From the NCBI GenBank assembly GCA_025642065.1, contig JAODUP010000555.1, positions 267,501 through 331,500 of the forward strand: a DNA stretch of 64,000 nucleotides, given 5' to 3'. The DNA comes from Paralvinella palmiformis (lineage: Eukaryota; Annelida; Polychaeta; Terebellida; Alvinellidae). Within the stretch, counting starts at the first letter, position 1; every line of letters starts with the position of its first letter. Position numbers and translations under genes: made by a program. This document shows, in pieces, positions 12,654-24,509 of the stretch. Below the pieces are notes generated by a model. That model saw only the letters and a program-made list of their open reading frames with translations, had not been told where the DNA came from and made no database searches.

Positions 12654-13932
12654 GTAATAGGAAATATTATTGTATCTTAGCTGTAGAGTGTCTTACTACT
12701 ACCACTGCTACTATAAATTAGCAGAAATTCCAAAAGGATAAAGTAAAATAAAACCACACACACACACACACGTATACACACACACACACACACACACACA
12801 CTGAAGACTAATACTGTAATGCAAACAAATAACCACGTTCATCTTGCATTTATATTACTTATCACATAAAACACATCTTCAAAATAACTTTTTTAAACTG
12901 TACACTCAGCCTTTAAATCACACTAATAACTTAACATATATGTTATATTGTTACCATCATAGATCTCAATTTAATTCTTAAAAATTGAATTTTAACACTG
13001 GCCTCCCCCCGCCCCCCCCCCCCCCATTAGGGCATGAACTACTATTATAATTACATATGAACAAAACATTTTAATTCTGAAAATTTACAGACAGCTTATT
13101 ATTTTCCACTTCATATGCAATAAATGCGCTAATTAAAAGCACTAATTGATTACAATATCCCAACATCTAGCTATGTTATGCCGGGAGGCTCTACGACGTT
13201 TTCTAAATTCGATCGGTTTCAGAGATCCGACATCGGGCGAGAGTTTTTGCAGATTCGCGCCGTTCTCATTTACTATGATAGCAAGATGTATCGCATAAAC
13301 TTGTTTATAAAATTGATCGAAATGCAAACAAAGAAGAAATGCAGCACCGCATTTAGCCAAACATCGTAAAATATGTCAACAACAATTTAGTTTTGTTTAT
13401 TTTCATATCTAGAATAAAATCTATAGACGGACTCAGTGATTAGTTATATTGATGATCATCATAAATTATAATTTATATGGAATAATTTACTAATAATTGA
13501 CACTTCTATAGCTTTGGTTATTAATAATAATCTTATTTCTCTCTTTTTCTGCCATTTCTCTGACAGGAAAGAGAAAATATTTCTCCACTAGTGAAGAAAA
13601 TGGGTAAAACCGCGATTTTTAATCGTAACATGGGGTAAAATCTGCCAACCTTGGATTCTGTTTGGGTCAAAGTTTAAGTGACACATTTTTTCAAGGCTGC
13701 CAGTGCATCTAGGACTGGCTTGCCACAAGACGATAATTTATGATTTGAGCCTTTTATAATCAGATAGACACGGTGTTATCAGTAAAACATGAAAATCGGT
13801 ATCCGATATACCGGTAAATATAATTATCACATAACCACAACAAGAATCTGTTATTTACTAAAGATCACTGATAAAACGACCCATCATTAACTACAGGTGT
13901 ACATGAGAGATGATAAAGATGATCTAACTTAC
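12654..13932. other. APTX last intron
   Basis: Contains CA microsatellites near 12756-12800 and a C-rich run near 13003-13025. Open frames at 13142-13369 on both strands show no known domain. Near 13570-13605 there is an imperfect palindrome around TCTCCACTAGTGAAGA. Confidence 0.5.
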
Positions 13933-14014
13933 TTCAGATCCCTTTTGAGGATCTCTTCATATTTTGATGCGTCCACAGCCACGACACCTTCCTCATTCAA
14001 CATGTCAATCACAT
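13933..14014 (-). CDS. APTX: Aprataxin exon between HIT domain and zinc finger
   Basis: An 82-nt exon with acceptor GATAG and donor GTAAGT. It begins with two bases that complete a codon started in the upstream exon and reads VIDMLNEEGVVAVDASKYEE and then ILKRDL, with two bases of the last Lys codon. It corresponds to the human segment starting VIEMVQEAGRV, an amphipathic linker before the zinc finger. Both phases match the neighbouring exons. Confidence 0.85.
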
Positions 14015-14634
14015 CTATCACCATGGCAACAAATAGAATAATAATAATAACAATTATTACCATAATTGCAGTTTTATTAACGTAGCTGGCTGTTTTAAAG
14101 AGGAGGATGCAAATGGCCTTTGTCTGTCTGTCTGTTTGTTTAAACAGAAGCTGAGTTAATGTCCACAAATAAATTGATGGTGATACCATTAGTGCTAATA
14201 GCTGGATGCGGAAATTGATGACATTACTTCGTACATTATTTCCATTCAGTTATCTTATTATGGCTAAATAAAAATGCAATTCACGTTTACATAAAGCTAC
14301 TAGCAGAATGAGTCGGATACTTTATGGTTCATTATTATTTAATTGGAAAAAAACAATCTCCCTCTTTGTGCAGGTGTGTGTGTGTGTGTTTAATACATAT
14401 GCATGATTAGTACACATATACGAACACATACTTATCTACGTACAATTCTTTTGTAGCCAATATAAATTTTTCATCTGATGACAGAATTGTGTTAAACCAT
14501 TTTTTTTAGTGTATTTTGTGTGGAAAATACTTGGAAAATTAATGAATGACAATAAACAAGAATGTGTAACATTTGAGAGTAACATAGGATGATCAAAATC
14601 TATCTGTACGCTCCTCCCCCTCACCGAAACATAC
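14015..14634. other. APTX intron
   Basis: AT-rich, with an ATA run near 14036-14050 and a TG tract near 14374-14388. Nothing coding was recognised. Confidence 0.5.
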
Positions 14635-14738
14635 CTTCAGCATCAATAAAGTACTCCGTATTAAACGAGTTCCAGTGTTTCTTCGTCTTAAGACAAGGCG
14701 AGTCGAAATCTTGACTAACGACATGAAGATGAAGAAGA
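14635..14738 (-). CDS. APTX: Aprataxin exon with the HIT histidine motif
   Basis: Aprataxin removes AMP from abortive 5'-adenylated DNA ends left by DNA ligases, acting in the nucleus and mitochondria. This exon carries the catalytic HIT motif: [16 protein letters not shown], then [14 protein letters not shown]. The central His of LHLHVV corresponds to the nucleophile of the family's H-phi-H-phi-H-phi-phi motif. The first His position is Leu here, a substitution to note. The exon has acceptor GCAG and donor GTATGT. It needs two bases from the upstream exon (AG+T, Ser) and leaves one base, and both agree with the neighbours. Confidence 0.92.
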
Positions 14739-17000
14739 CTGCAACATAAACGGTAAACATTAAATACATCGACTTCGATCTATGTTGAGCTATGCGAACA
14801 CGCAGACGACCTCTGACAGCCGAAACAATGTCAGTGAGCTAAGAATATGTCGGATTACAAACAAATGTAAAATGTTGTTGTTTTCCAGCCAATTTCGAGC
14901 ACGCACATTGAAATCAATTGATAAACCATGACATGGAGATCTACTCAGCCATTTCAATACGGCATTCCCCATTGCTGCGTACTTGATAATGCATAGACTA
15001 AAAACTGTATTATAAACCTCGAGGTCGGGGGTTCAAATTAACTGTGTCTATAGGGTATATCTCTCAGGAGTGACCTCTTAGCTATATATTCCAGCTGCAA
15101 ACAATGCCAAGACTAAGCCTACCATTCACTTGCCTGCCAAAAATCTATCACTTATTAAGATTAGAATACTTCATTACAGACGATCAAAGTTGAATGCCTG
15201 ATAGGTATGACCCACCTCACTCTCAACTTGCATAATTATTATACATATAGGATGATCCTTTGTCTACAGACTTCAATAATGCTAACATCTGCACTCAGTA
15301 TTGTGACATTTGTATCAGACATGGGCTCAATTCAATTCCGAAATTGGAATTGATGGTCAATTTCAATTCCGGAATTCATAATTTTTTTTAATTGGAATTG
15401 AAGTTTCCTACAAAAAAACTTAAATCCACAAATTAATTTACCATTAAATTTTTTAATTCAGAAATATTTCTTCTGTAACAATCCTACTTGGAATAAAAAC
15501 TACTCGGCGTAGGTATTCCAAGTAGGTACTCGGAGTATCTACTCATGGGAAAAATTAGTAGGTAAAAAAAGAGTAGGTATTGATAAATTGGAATTGACAA
15601 AATTTTATATTTATATGAAGACAACAGATTAACCATAACAATGTCTTATTGCACACTAATTGTTATCCGTCCCAGTAACGATCACTTGTTATGTACAATT
15701 AGCATCCTAAAATTGGCTTAGAGACAATTATCAAAAGAAACTTTGATGATATTTTTCTGCTCACACACTTACTGCTTACCAAACACTAATTAATATTCAT
15801 ACTACGGTGGAAGATGAAATGCCTGACTGAGTTCAAGACACCTACATCAACATACATTTTCAATTGACTAATGATATGTCTGAAGATGTCATCCCAGGAT
15901 CGGCAAGGCCTCATGATAAATAAGCACCTAATAATAATATGCAACACTTAAGAAGCACACTCCAATAATAATTAAATAGGCTTTCTGTGCTGAACATATT
16001 GTGTCAGAGTTGAAAGTTCAAATTTCAGACTAAACGGACGAAATGCCAGGGATAGTTTCTTTCTCGTGTAATTTTGGTCAAATTCTCCGACTATCCAAGG
16101 CCAGATTAGATGGCATCTCTCTGTATCAATTATCAATCATAATTTCAAACACCATGAATTAGTTCATAAAAGACGTTTATGGTAGATTTCTGCATGACAG
16201 AGCGGAGAGTGTACTGCAACACCTTTCATCAGGTCTTTGGTTTGAATTCAACTGTTTGTTACGTCTGTTAGATGTTTCATCCCTAAGGACCCCATTTTGT
16301 TATATAGGGAGTAGCTCCCTCAGCCAAATACCTGAGGTCTGACTCGGGCCAAAGCTAAACAAGCTAAACACCTCCCACCCCTCGTAAATGATAGTTATGG
16401 CCCATTTACCTACCTTGTGCACAAAAGTGCACCAATCACCATCATCCAAATGATAGTTCAGGTCTTACAGTGGTGTTCAAATGACAACATACCTTGTCTT
16501 CCTTGGTTTATGAACCTGTACAATCATCTGACGTTAAAATTAATGGTTAATGTTAACTGGCACTGTTCAGACTTAACACTAACCATACATGGAATATATG
16601 ATCTTCTCAAAAAAAAACAACAGGTGATAAAGTTGAATGGCTTCATTGTAGGCCTAAAATTAGAACAAAGAACAAAGGGGTCTACATGTTTGTTATTTTC
16701 TCCCCGTCGATAGACTTGTATGATCTAGCACCAACTTCAACTTGCCAGGAAACATACTATTTCCACCTGCCTATTATCCATGCACAATCAACCATGATCC
16801 ACTTACATACCCAATTCTGCTGAATCAACCAGCAAACACACAAATAATCAGTGGCTAGTTAGTAGCTTCACACTGAGGATCTGCCAACTTTTGTTTCACA
16901 CTCTCACACACGTCAGTTTTCTGATGACGTGAATTATTTTGTTCTTGATACACAATTAATAAAAAGTTGAAAATATTCTAAATATGATTGATACACTTAC
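14739..17000. other. APTX intron with repeats
   Basis: Holds a stretch at 15320-15620 rich in CAATTCC/GGAATTG inverted words and GTAGGTA repeats, probably a decayed inverted-repeat transposon, and a SINE-like unit at 16195-16450. A 60-codon frame at 14790-14972 on the minus strand has no known domain and is not needed for the APTX reading frame. Confidence 0.5.
16195..16450 (+). mobile_element. Divergent SINE family 1 relative
   Basis: A B-box-like TTTGGTTTGAATTC is followed by AGATGTTTCATCCC. A 3' part follows with GGCCCATTTACCTACCTTGTG, CACAAAAGTG and ATCACCATCATC, the same tail order as in SINE 1. Confidence 0.55.
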
Positions 17001-17054
17001 CTCATACTGGGCACAGCGTGATAACCATATCTAAATTCTAGACCCGTGTCCAAC
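17001..17054 (-). CDS. APTX: Aprataxin exon leading into the HIT motif
   Basis: A 54-nt exon with acceptor GGTTACAG and donor GTAAGT. After one base that completes an unseen upstream codon it reads LDTGLEFRYGYHAVPSM and leaves AG for the next exon's T. Human aprataxin has LRFRLGYHAIPSMS at this point, so identity is high. Because it needs two bases from the preceding exon, it cannot be joined directly to the exon at 19982-20212, which ends in phase 0; the joint would give a stop within a few codons. Confidence 0.9.
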
Positions 17055-19981
17055 CTGTAACCAAGGTAATACAATTAGTCAGCAAACAAATGCTGATAAT
17101 CTATATGGTTTATTGTGTGTCATATTTTGTGTCTCATGATGTAATATGAAATTTGTTTATTTCAGATCTATAGCTGTGCAAACAAGTTATCACCAATTCC
17201 AACTTATATACAGTCATCTAACCATTTCACTAATTTATCAAACATCAGTAAAAAAGAAGCGAATCTGAGGATGACTTACGCCGCCGTTAGTTCCTTTGAT
17301 ATGTCATACATATGTGTAAGCAGCGGTATATCGTTAGGTACCAGTTTCTTTAGATTAGGTATGGAGCGTTTTGGTAACACCAGAAAATGGTACCGTGCCT
17401 GTGTAAAATGTAAACAAACTATGATCGTATCACGGTGGTTGCGGAAAAGCGCAGGATCACTGCTTTAGGGACAGCCAGATTACCTAGTAACAGTCAATAC
17501 AAATGCCTTCTAAGTTCTAACGCCTCACAAACTGATCAATACAACATACAAGATTGGAATTATTTTATTCGAAATCGGCAAATCAGGCATGACCCCAAGT
17601 CAGAGAAAAGTAACGCGATTGGCTGCCGGGCACGAGAAGGCCGGGATTATTGGGATAAGTTTCAGAGTAGAAATTGTAGGAACTACAGAAACAAATTTTT
17701 ATATTTAAGTTATTACAGAAAAAATAATTACTTGTAAATGAACCCCGAAGTTCATTTTGTATAACTTTTGATTACATTTAAATATGTTTTCTTATTAGAT
17801 CAACATGACGGTTGAGACGAAGACATGTAGATTAAATGATGATAGTATTACACAAATTGTTTATCTTGATCCAAAGAAGGGAACATCAATATCATTCACA
17901 CATCAATTGATCCTCATTTACCTCAGATTTACGTACCGTCACGCTACTAGCAGGATGTTTACACAGACATTATTAACACCGTTAATTAACGTTACTTAAT
18001 ATCACGTAAAACAAATTTGTTTGCCAAAAAATTGTTAAACATTCCCTTTTCTATAAACATTTTACTATTATTGTTAAGAATCACAATTATATCAGATTAA
18101 ATAGTGCCTGTTTATTACAACACAGTGTTAATAATACTGTATATTATATAATACACTGACCAGTTGAAAAGGTATATGTTTACTTAATTGGCACGGATAA
18201 CTTACAAAACCTAATCTAGCAATTAAACATCTGACCCAAGCAGTAAATCAAATTACAATTAGATATTTATTTATTCCATATATTTATTGTGCATCCCCTG
18301 CACAAATTCATTTGTAGGGTTTGCACATAATTTCCCTGCTATATCACTATACCCCTATCACCAATTCTAAGTGACACCCACTTACTCTATGACCATAACT
18401 TCTGAGCCTAAAAGCTAATCCTCAGGTGTGATGATCTTCCTCGCCTCAAATTGACACATATTTTAACTACGTTAGTCACTTCATTTCCCCTAAATCATGG
18501 CGTTTGTGACTTAATTTTGAACTAGCTAAAGCAGCCCACGTTTAAATCAATATTCTTACTTCTCATGCTAGTGTACCTACAGATGTTGATTTCTGATCGC
18601 TGAAATTTTCACTGTATTAAAAATCTCTGTGTTGTGATGGTTTGTGATTTTTTGGACCTTTAAAGACTTTAACCATGTATAAAGGTGTAAGACTCCAAAA
18701 CTCTGTGTGGGAAAACTTTCTTTGTGTAACCCTTAACGAGAAAAAAAATTACGATTAAATATAAGAAATGATTAAATATAACCAGCAAGCCAGGAATGAT
18801 GCCAGAATGCAACTGCATTATAGAAATGTTGAAATGGTTCTGTCTCAAATCCTGAACCAGTTGCGTTATCAAAAGAGATATACCCAAATTCCAGATACCG
18901 TTCTAGATTGCTGCTATGCAAATGCCTAATATAGACATATGTACAATATGACTGATGATAAAAATGTTGTTAATGTTTTTTACATAATTTAAAGTAAAAA
19001 TAACACCAACCCTGACTAATACCATAACAGCAGTAGCTAAATTTTGATATTGTGTACAGCCAAAAAATAAAAGGCTGATCCCTGTGGTAGCTAAACTGGT
19101 AGCTATGGATCAGTACTGAACTACATGATCTCTAGTAGCGTTGTTGTAAAGTGGTGATGGAAAATATACTCCACTTCATGTTTGAGAGGTGTGGCTTCTC
19201 TTTGTTCCCCATGAACCAACAGGGAGTATGTGATAAGGTGATATCTGGAGATAATGGACAGACACATATATATCTAGGTGGCCTCACAGTCTCCTCCTCC
19301 TACCCGATTTAACAACATGGCAAGATAACCTGTTTTTTATATCATGATTAATGACCCTCTTTCTACCATTTTACCTATGTTCATTATTGATTCTACCACG
19401 AGCAACTAGAAAGATGATCCTTAGGAGTTTATGGACGTGAAGGGTGCGTGAGGTCCTTTTTGTGAATTCCTATTGTTATGAGAATATAGTCTAATGTACT
19501 CAAAACAATCACCAGTATGCAATATAAAAGTATGGATTTTATATTTCTTTTAGGATGAAGACAATTATCCTGAATGGAAAGTTGATCCATGAACATGGTT
19601 TCTATGTACATGACCCACTCATACAGCATTCAAATAATTAGCTTTCAGAGAGAGATGATGATGATTGATGTTTTATGCCCACTTTAGTGCACATGGTAGG
19701 CTAAATCGTCCGAACGCCCTCCAAAGGTAATGAAGCGAAGTCACAGATGAAACACCCTTCAAATATGCCCATGCCGAGATTCGAACTCAGGTGGTAGTGA
19801 TCTGTGGTCCAACGCGCTACCAGTTAGACCACGGAGGGGCCGTCCAGAGAGGGATCCTATCATTATATCATAATCATAGTCTACAAACTTACAAAAAGGC
19901 TGAGGGATATAAAAGATTAACTAGAAAATATTGATCAACAGATAATTTTTATCTCCTTTGTCTATATAATCTCTTAAGCAC
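17055..19981. other. APTX intron interval where one exon is expected but not seen
   Basis: About 42 residues of the HIT fold (the segment starting YHWLVLP in human aprataxin) should be encoded here. I searched the minus strand for His-Trp codons in this interval and found none in a fitting context. Two segments on the + strand, 17271-17468 and 17805-17999, have moderately coding-like composition but no recognised domain. A SINE lies at 19654-19840. Confidence 0.5.
19654..19840 (-). mobile_element. SINE family 1 copy
   Basis: Minus-strand tRNA-like head (GACCACAGATCACTACCACC, then GTTCGAATCTCGG) followed by GTGTTTCATC, GCCTACC, TGTGCAC and an (ATC)n tail. Near-matching CAGAGAG words flank it and may be a worn target duplication. 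Confidence 0.8.
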
Positions 19982-20212
19982 CTTGGGATATTTGTCTCTG
20001 ATAATAACGCACTGATCGTCTGCCATCACTCGGAGACCGGGATCATTCATCGATGCTTTAAGACCCTGATTCCAGGGACCAGAGGCAGAGGTGACAGTTC
20101 TCGAAGCGGGTTTTTTTGTCCCAGGTTTGTCATCTTCGTTTTTCCTTTTGTTTGTTGCCATGCCTCTGACAGCTTGCTGGTGCGCTCTCTGGTGACTAAA
20201 TCTAGCTGTCGT
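19982..20212 (-). CDS. APTX: Aprataxin exon with the start of the HIT domain
   Basis: On the minus strand the frame includes a Met at 20161-20159 followed by a Lys-rich stretch ([19 protein letters not shown], like a nuclear signal). It then reads [20 protein letters not shown] and [13 protein letters not shown]. The latter aligns with human WSQGLKISMQDP and VVVIKDKYPK at the HIT domain entrance. The donor is CCCAAG/GTGCTT, a weak one. A possible acceptor is TTTGCTGCAG before 20212; the open frame continues upstream to 20314. No FHA domain, present at the N-terminus of vertebrate aprataxin, is seen here. Start choice: the Met at 20161 gives a short form, and an upstream exon could add an N-terminal presequence. 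Confidence 0.85.
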
Positions 20213-20344
20213 CTGCAGCAAATACTTAATACAATTTGTCTTGGTCAGCGAATTTGAAGTAAACATGAAAACACACATTATTTTACAACAACAACAACAA
20301 TAATCGCCCGCCAAACTGTTTCGGTCACGTACTGTATTATAATA

Positions 20345-20665
20345 TAATGCTCCGCCAAGGAGTGACTCTAATATGAAGGGCTCTGGGCTGCCTCAACGAA
20401 AAAGGGGCAGATTGTCTGTAATTTAATACACCCTCAACGGAACACCAGTACGCAATATTCAAGTTTGGATTAGGAAGAAGAAATTAATTATAGTAAATTT
20501 AGAATTTGGAATTATTGACATATCCGGAGAGAACACCTTGCCAGCTGCCAGGCTGAACTAACTCGGCTGTGCACGTCGTGTTCATATCCGTACGAACCCC
20601 GACTTTCAGCCCAAAGTGACAACAAACAGTTAGTCACACTCCTTTTTAACCCACTTGGCCACATC
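20345..20665 (-). mobile_element. SINE family 4-like copy
   Basis: Shares the GTCTGTAATTTAAT centre and a minus-strand head with a B-box-like GGGTTCGTACGG near 20590-20602. It is longer and more diverged than the other copies. Confidence 0.5.
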
Positions 20666-20699
20666 CGGTGTTACTAATGTTCATAAATGGGATATTTCT

Positions 20700-21040
20700 A
20701 ATAAACTGAAGTTCTTTTCTTCACTTTTTACACAATTACACATCAGCGAGTCTTTATTTGTATTTTTTAAATATTCACAATATCCCTGATCTGGACCACC
20801 TTTATGGACACACTGCTGCCAGAACAATTATAATTGGCATCAATGCCTCTACTATTAATATGCCTAATGTATTATCGTTTTATATTGTATATAATGTTCG
20901 GGCCAATGTGAAGACAGCTTAGGTTATTTTGGTCCTTCATTTTCCAATTGTAAATGTTTTTAAAAGTATTCCACTGTAAAATTGTATATCATTGTGAAAA
21001 TTGAAAATAAAATCTACTCTACTCTACTCTACTCTACTCC
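20700..21040 (+). mobile_element. 3' end of a retroelement with a CTACT tail
   Basis: An untranslated-region-like sequence ends in GAAAATAAAATCTACTCTACT and further CTACT units. Non-LTR elements commonly end in short tandem repeats like this. No coding part is attached. Confidence 0.45.
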
Positions 21041-21128
21041 AATTCGGTTATACTGATAATACTATGTCAACATGACAAATACTGTCTGTCGATAGTGTGT
21101 CTGGTGTCATGCAGTCTTTGACATAGGA

Positions 21129-23760
21129 AGTAAATAAGTAAATTTTATTCGATGATATAAACAGTAGCATTATTATATTGTTTATCACATAATATTATTT
21201 ACAAACATATACCATAATGCAGACAAGCAAAAAGCTGTAACCTCCAAAATAAAGACCAAACATGTAGAACATAATTGATTATACGAGGAGGCACAGTGGC
21301 CTAAAACTTACATATTTATCAATCTATGTCCACTGTCCAAGTGTGCTGATTATGGCGATAGCATAACATAATATAAGGTAATATTGTACAATATATTATA
21401 CAATATACGTAATTTATAAATGACTTTGTTAATTTGAGTTCGTAAGAAATACCTTTACAGATCTATTAAAGCTATGTTGGGACCTCAACTGTCTTATTGT
21501 TTCTGGCAGTTTGTATCAGATTTCAGGTGCTAGGTAAATAAATGTCTTTGATAAAAATGCTGTTTTTCTGTATTGTATGTGTGGCTGGTGAAGGCATCTT
21601 GTTTCGTGTGAATGAGTATGTCTATTTACAGTGAACATCGTCATTAGGGGATCTGGTAAAGAGATATTAATGAATGAATACATTATTTTTGAAAGTTGAA
21701 AAGTTCATATGTCCTTTAGCTTGAGAATCTGTAGCTTCTTAAATAAGGGTTCGGTATGAGCATTATAGTTTGTTTTCGAGACGGTCCTGATTGCCTTTTT
21801 CTGTAAAATTTCCTAATATCCGTAAGTACGTTGAGTACTACAACCCCCACAATAGCGTGCCATATGTTAAATGGGATATATCAGCTGGTATATGCTCTCT
21901 GTTATGTATGCTTAATTTTATTGAGGGCATATAATCCACCAGATATTTTGATCTACAACTATCTATGTTGCCTGTTTAGGTTTCATCTATTAGTAGTCAC
22001 AGAAAATTGACACATTAATGATAAAATAAATTGTATTATCTAATTTTAATACATGTGTGTCTGACTTAACATTCTTGTTTTTTAGAAGAGTACATGATGT
22101 GTTTTGTAAAACTTATATTTGCAAAATTAATATATTCTGTAAACACGCTCAACCCTGGTGAAATATCTTGATTAAGTTTCATGTTATATCAATATTTTTA
22201 CAGATACATATAGAATTGTTGTATCATCTGCAAATAGTATACATGCAGTGCATCGGAGGGATCCTGGTAATTTGAGTATAAAATGTAGAGGAATGGTCCC
22301 AATGCAGATCCCTGAATTTTAAGTTATGGGAAATAGTAGATGTATTTTATTATAATAGACATATTGTTTCTCTATATTTAGATAGCTCTAGACACTCAGG
22401 CAACACCACGTATGCGTGTGGCCTAATTTTGTATAAAAGATTGTGATTTATTGTATCAAAGGCTGAGGGTCCAGGAACACAGAAGAGTATAATTATAGTT
22501 CAGTACAAAGGTAGAGTATCATAGTAAGTGGAAACCACATTTATGTGAGACATTTTGACCATGTGGTTCTTGTTCATTGATGAGTTAGGTGTCATGTAAT
22601 TATATAAACGTTATGGACTAATAACATGTATTTTGGTTGTATATTAGGTAAAAGCAGAATTAATTCTGTTTAGCATTTCATGCATCTTTGGATTATATTG
22701 GTGTGCTTATACATTTGATTTTGACGAGAAAACACAGTTTCATCGATTTATTTACAGCTATACTAAGTGGTAACGAAATGAAATTTTTTATCTGTTTTAG
22801 TAATGCAGTATGTCCACAACTCGTTTAGTTTTGAGAATTTATGTTGTTGTTATTTCTTTACTGTCAATAGGACGAGAATATAGAGCATGTCGGCATTTAG
22901 CTTTGATAATTTGTGCTGGACGGTGATATGTTAAGCAAATTTGGTCCAATCTCTGAGAAATATTTACAGATCGTATTAATGTAAGTGGGGTCGTTTTTAA
23001 TTGTGTTATCTATTTTGAATGAATTTGATATTGATGTTTTGTCATTTTTTCTGTTGATTATCTCATTTAATGTGCTCCATGTTTTTTAATGTTTGATTTG
23101 TATTGTTGAAATAAGTTACCATAATATATCTCCCTTTGTTTACGTTTGATTCTGGTAAAGTTATTTCTGTAAGTTATATATTTAACATGTTCCCGTGATG
23201 CGTTTTCTTTACCCAATTGCTTTTATAAAGTTTATCTAAGTGTTTTGATGAATGTAGGATTCCGGGGGTTATCCATGGTTCTCGTATTATATGTTTGGCA
23301 AGTATTTTGGTTATTTTTAGGTGCAAAATATTCTATAACATCATTTATTTTATCTATAATTATGTTGTAACACGTTTCAGCATCACTTGAGTTTAGACTA
23401 GACCAATCTGTTTTTGTACTTGTTTTTATGTATATATGTTATCAATAAGAGTGGCCGTACTATGCGTTATTCTGGTTGGCTTTGTAATTGTAGGTAAGAA
23501 GCCTGCATTTAGGAAAGGTCCATCAACTCAGAAACATGTGCTTGATTTTTATATTTGAGGTAATCGAACAGAATGTCTTTTTGAATAATCGATAATATTT
23601 CACTGGTATTATTTAAAATCGTTTCATAGTAACTAATCGATACTATTTCACCGGTATTAGGAACTCGGTATATTTCACCAAAGATACAATTTACAGTTTT
23701 TGAGTGAGCCTCAACAAATATTGATTAAAATTTACCATCGATATTAACAGAAATATCATC
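21129..23760 (-). mobile_element. Decayed non-LTR retrotransposon (APE and RT remnants)
   Basis: On the minus strand, broken frames give a series of family motifs in the correct order. Near 23640-23700: GEIYRVPNTGE, an endonuclease-type segment. Near 23450-23530: NAGFLPTITKPTRITHSTAT. Near 22272-22312: QGSALGPFLYIL. At 22234-22217: FADDTT, the reverse transcriptase catalytic motif. At 21680-21760: LQILKLKDI. Near 21480-21560: KTFIYLAPEI ... KLPETIRQLRS. The copy ends with AATAAAATTTACTTATTTACTT at about 21129-21150. Many stops and frameshifts show it is inactive. The motif style fits the CR1/L2/Jockey group; the exact clade is not assigned. Confidence 0.8.
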
Positions 23761-24406
23761 ACGGATAATGTAATTTAATCATCCCTGATGTCTTATCATG
23801 GCGCTGCAATACCTAATGAATAGTCTATATTTCTGCAGACTAATTTTATAACAGATTATAATGTATAGTTGTTATCAGTTAGAGATGTTTCACCAACAAT
23901 ATGAATGCATATTAATTTATATAAAAGTGAGATCAGAGATTATTTCTTTCAGCTCTTAAATTTGTTTGGCAAACTGCGAAAAATTCATTGTATAATATTT
24001 GTAATTTGTATATTTTCACATCGAAAGTTTTGAAAACAGTAGTTACTGTCAATGAGGAAAGCATCCAGAGGAGTTTCTCCATCATTGTCATCATAATAGT
24101 TAACAGACAGTTGAGGTTGTGATCATCATCTTCAATATTCCAATTTATCGTTTTGATTGAAATAAAAAATTGATTTATGCTCATTACATTCTACAGTTTA
24201 TTTTACTCTTTAATATTAATAGCGCTATGGACAGCAATTAAGCATTAAACGTATAACTCCGCAGTAGACTAATTACAGAAAACAAAACATAATTAAAACA
24301 TGCATAGTCAAATAGTATAATTATACAAGACAAAATATCAAATCAAGACAAAAACACAGTCTGGGCTTTCCATGAATTAATCACAAAGAAAGTAATTTAT
24401 ACTTAC
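23761..24406. other. AT-rich DNA, possibly the LINE 5' part
   Basis: No motif was recognised. The minus-strand frame at 23933-24184 has no known domain. The LINE endonuclease N-terminus would be expected here but could not be read. Confidence 0.35.
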
Positions 24407-24484
24407 CTGGTATGTTGACAGAACAAACATAAACCATTTTAGCTGCTTCAGTGAAGCATAAAACAGCGTGTACGCCGCCAACAT
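24407..24484 (-). CDS. Candidate upstream first exon of APTX (N-terminal presequence)
   Basis: The minus strand has an ATG at 24484 followed by 26 codons (MLAAYTLFYASLKQLKWFMF, then VLSTYQ) ending at a strong GTAAGT donor in phase 0. A candidate acceptor at 20213-20214 is also in phase 0 and would give [23 protein letters not shown] before the Met at 20161. The joined segment is hydrophobic then Arg/Gln-rich with no acidic residue, as in mitochondrial presequences. Mitochondrial aprataxin isoforms are known in vertebrates. Only phase and signal quality support this. Confidence 0.25.
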
Positions 24485-24509
24485 ACAAGGGAGGCCAGGA
24501 ATATCGACC

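Noticed and set aside
17805..17999. Coding exon starting MTVETKTCRLND on the + strand
   Set aside because: Composition is plausible but there is no known domain, partner exon or matching phase; left as intron content.
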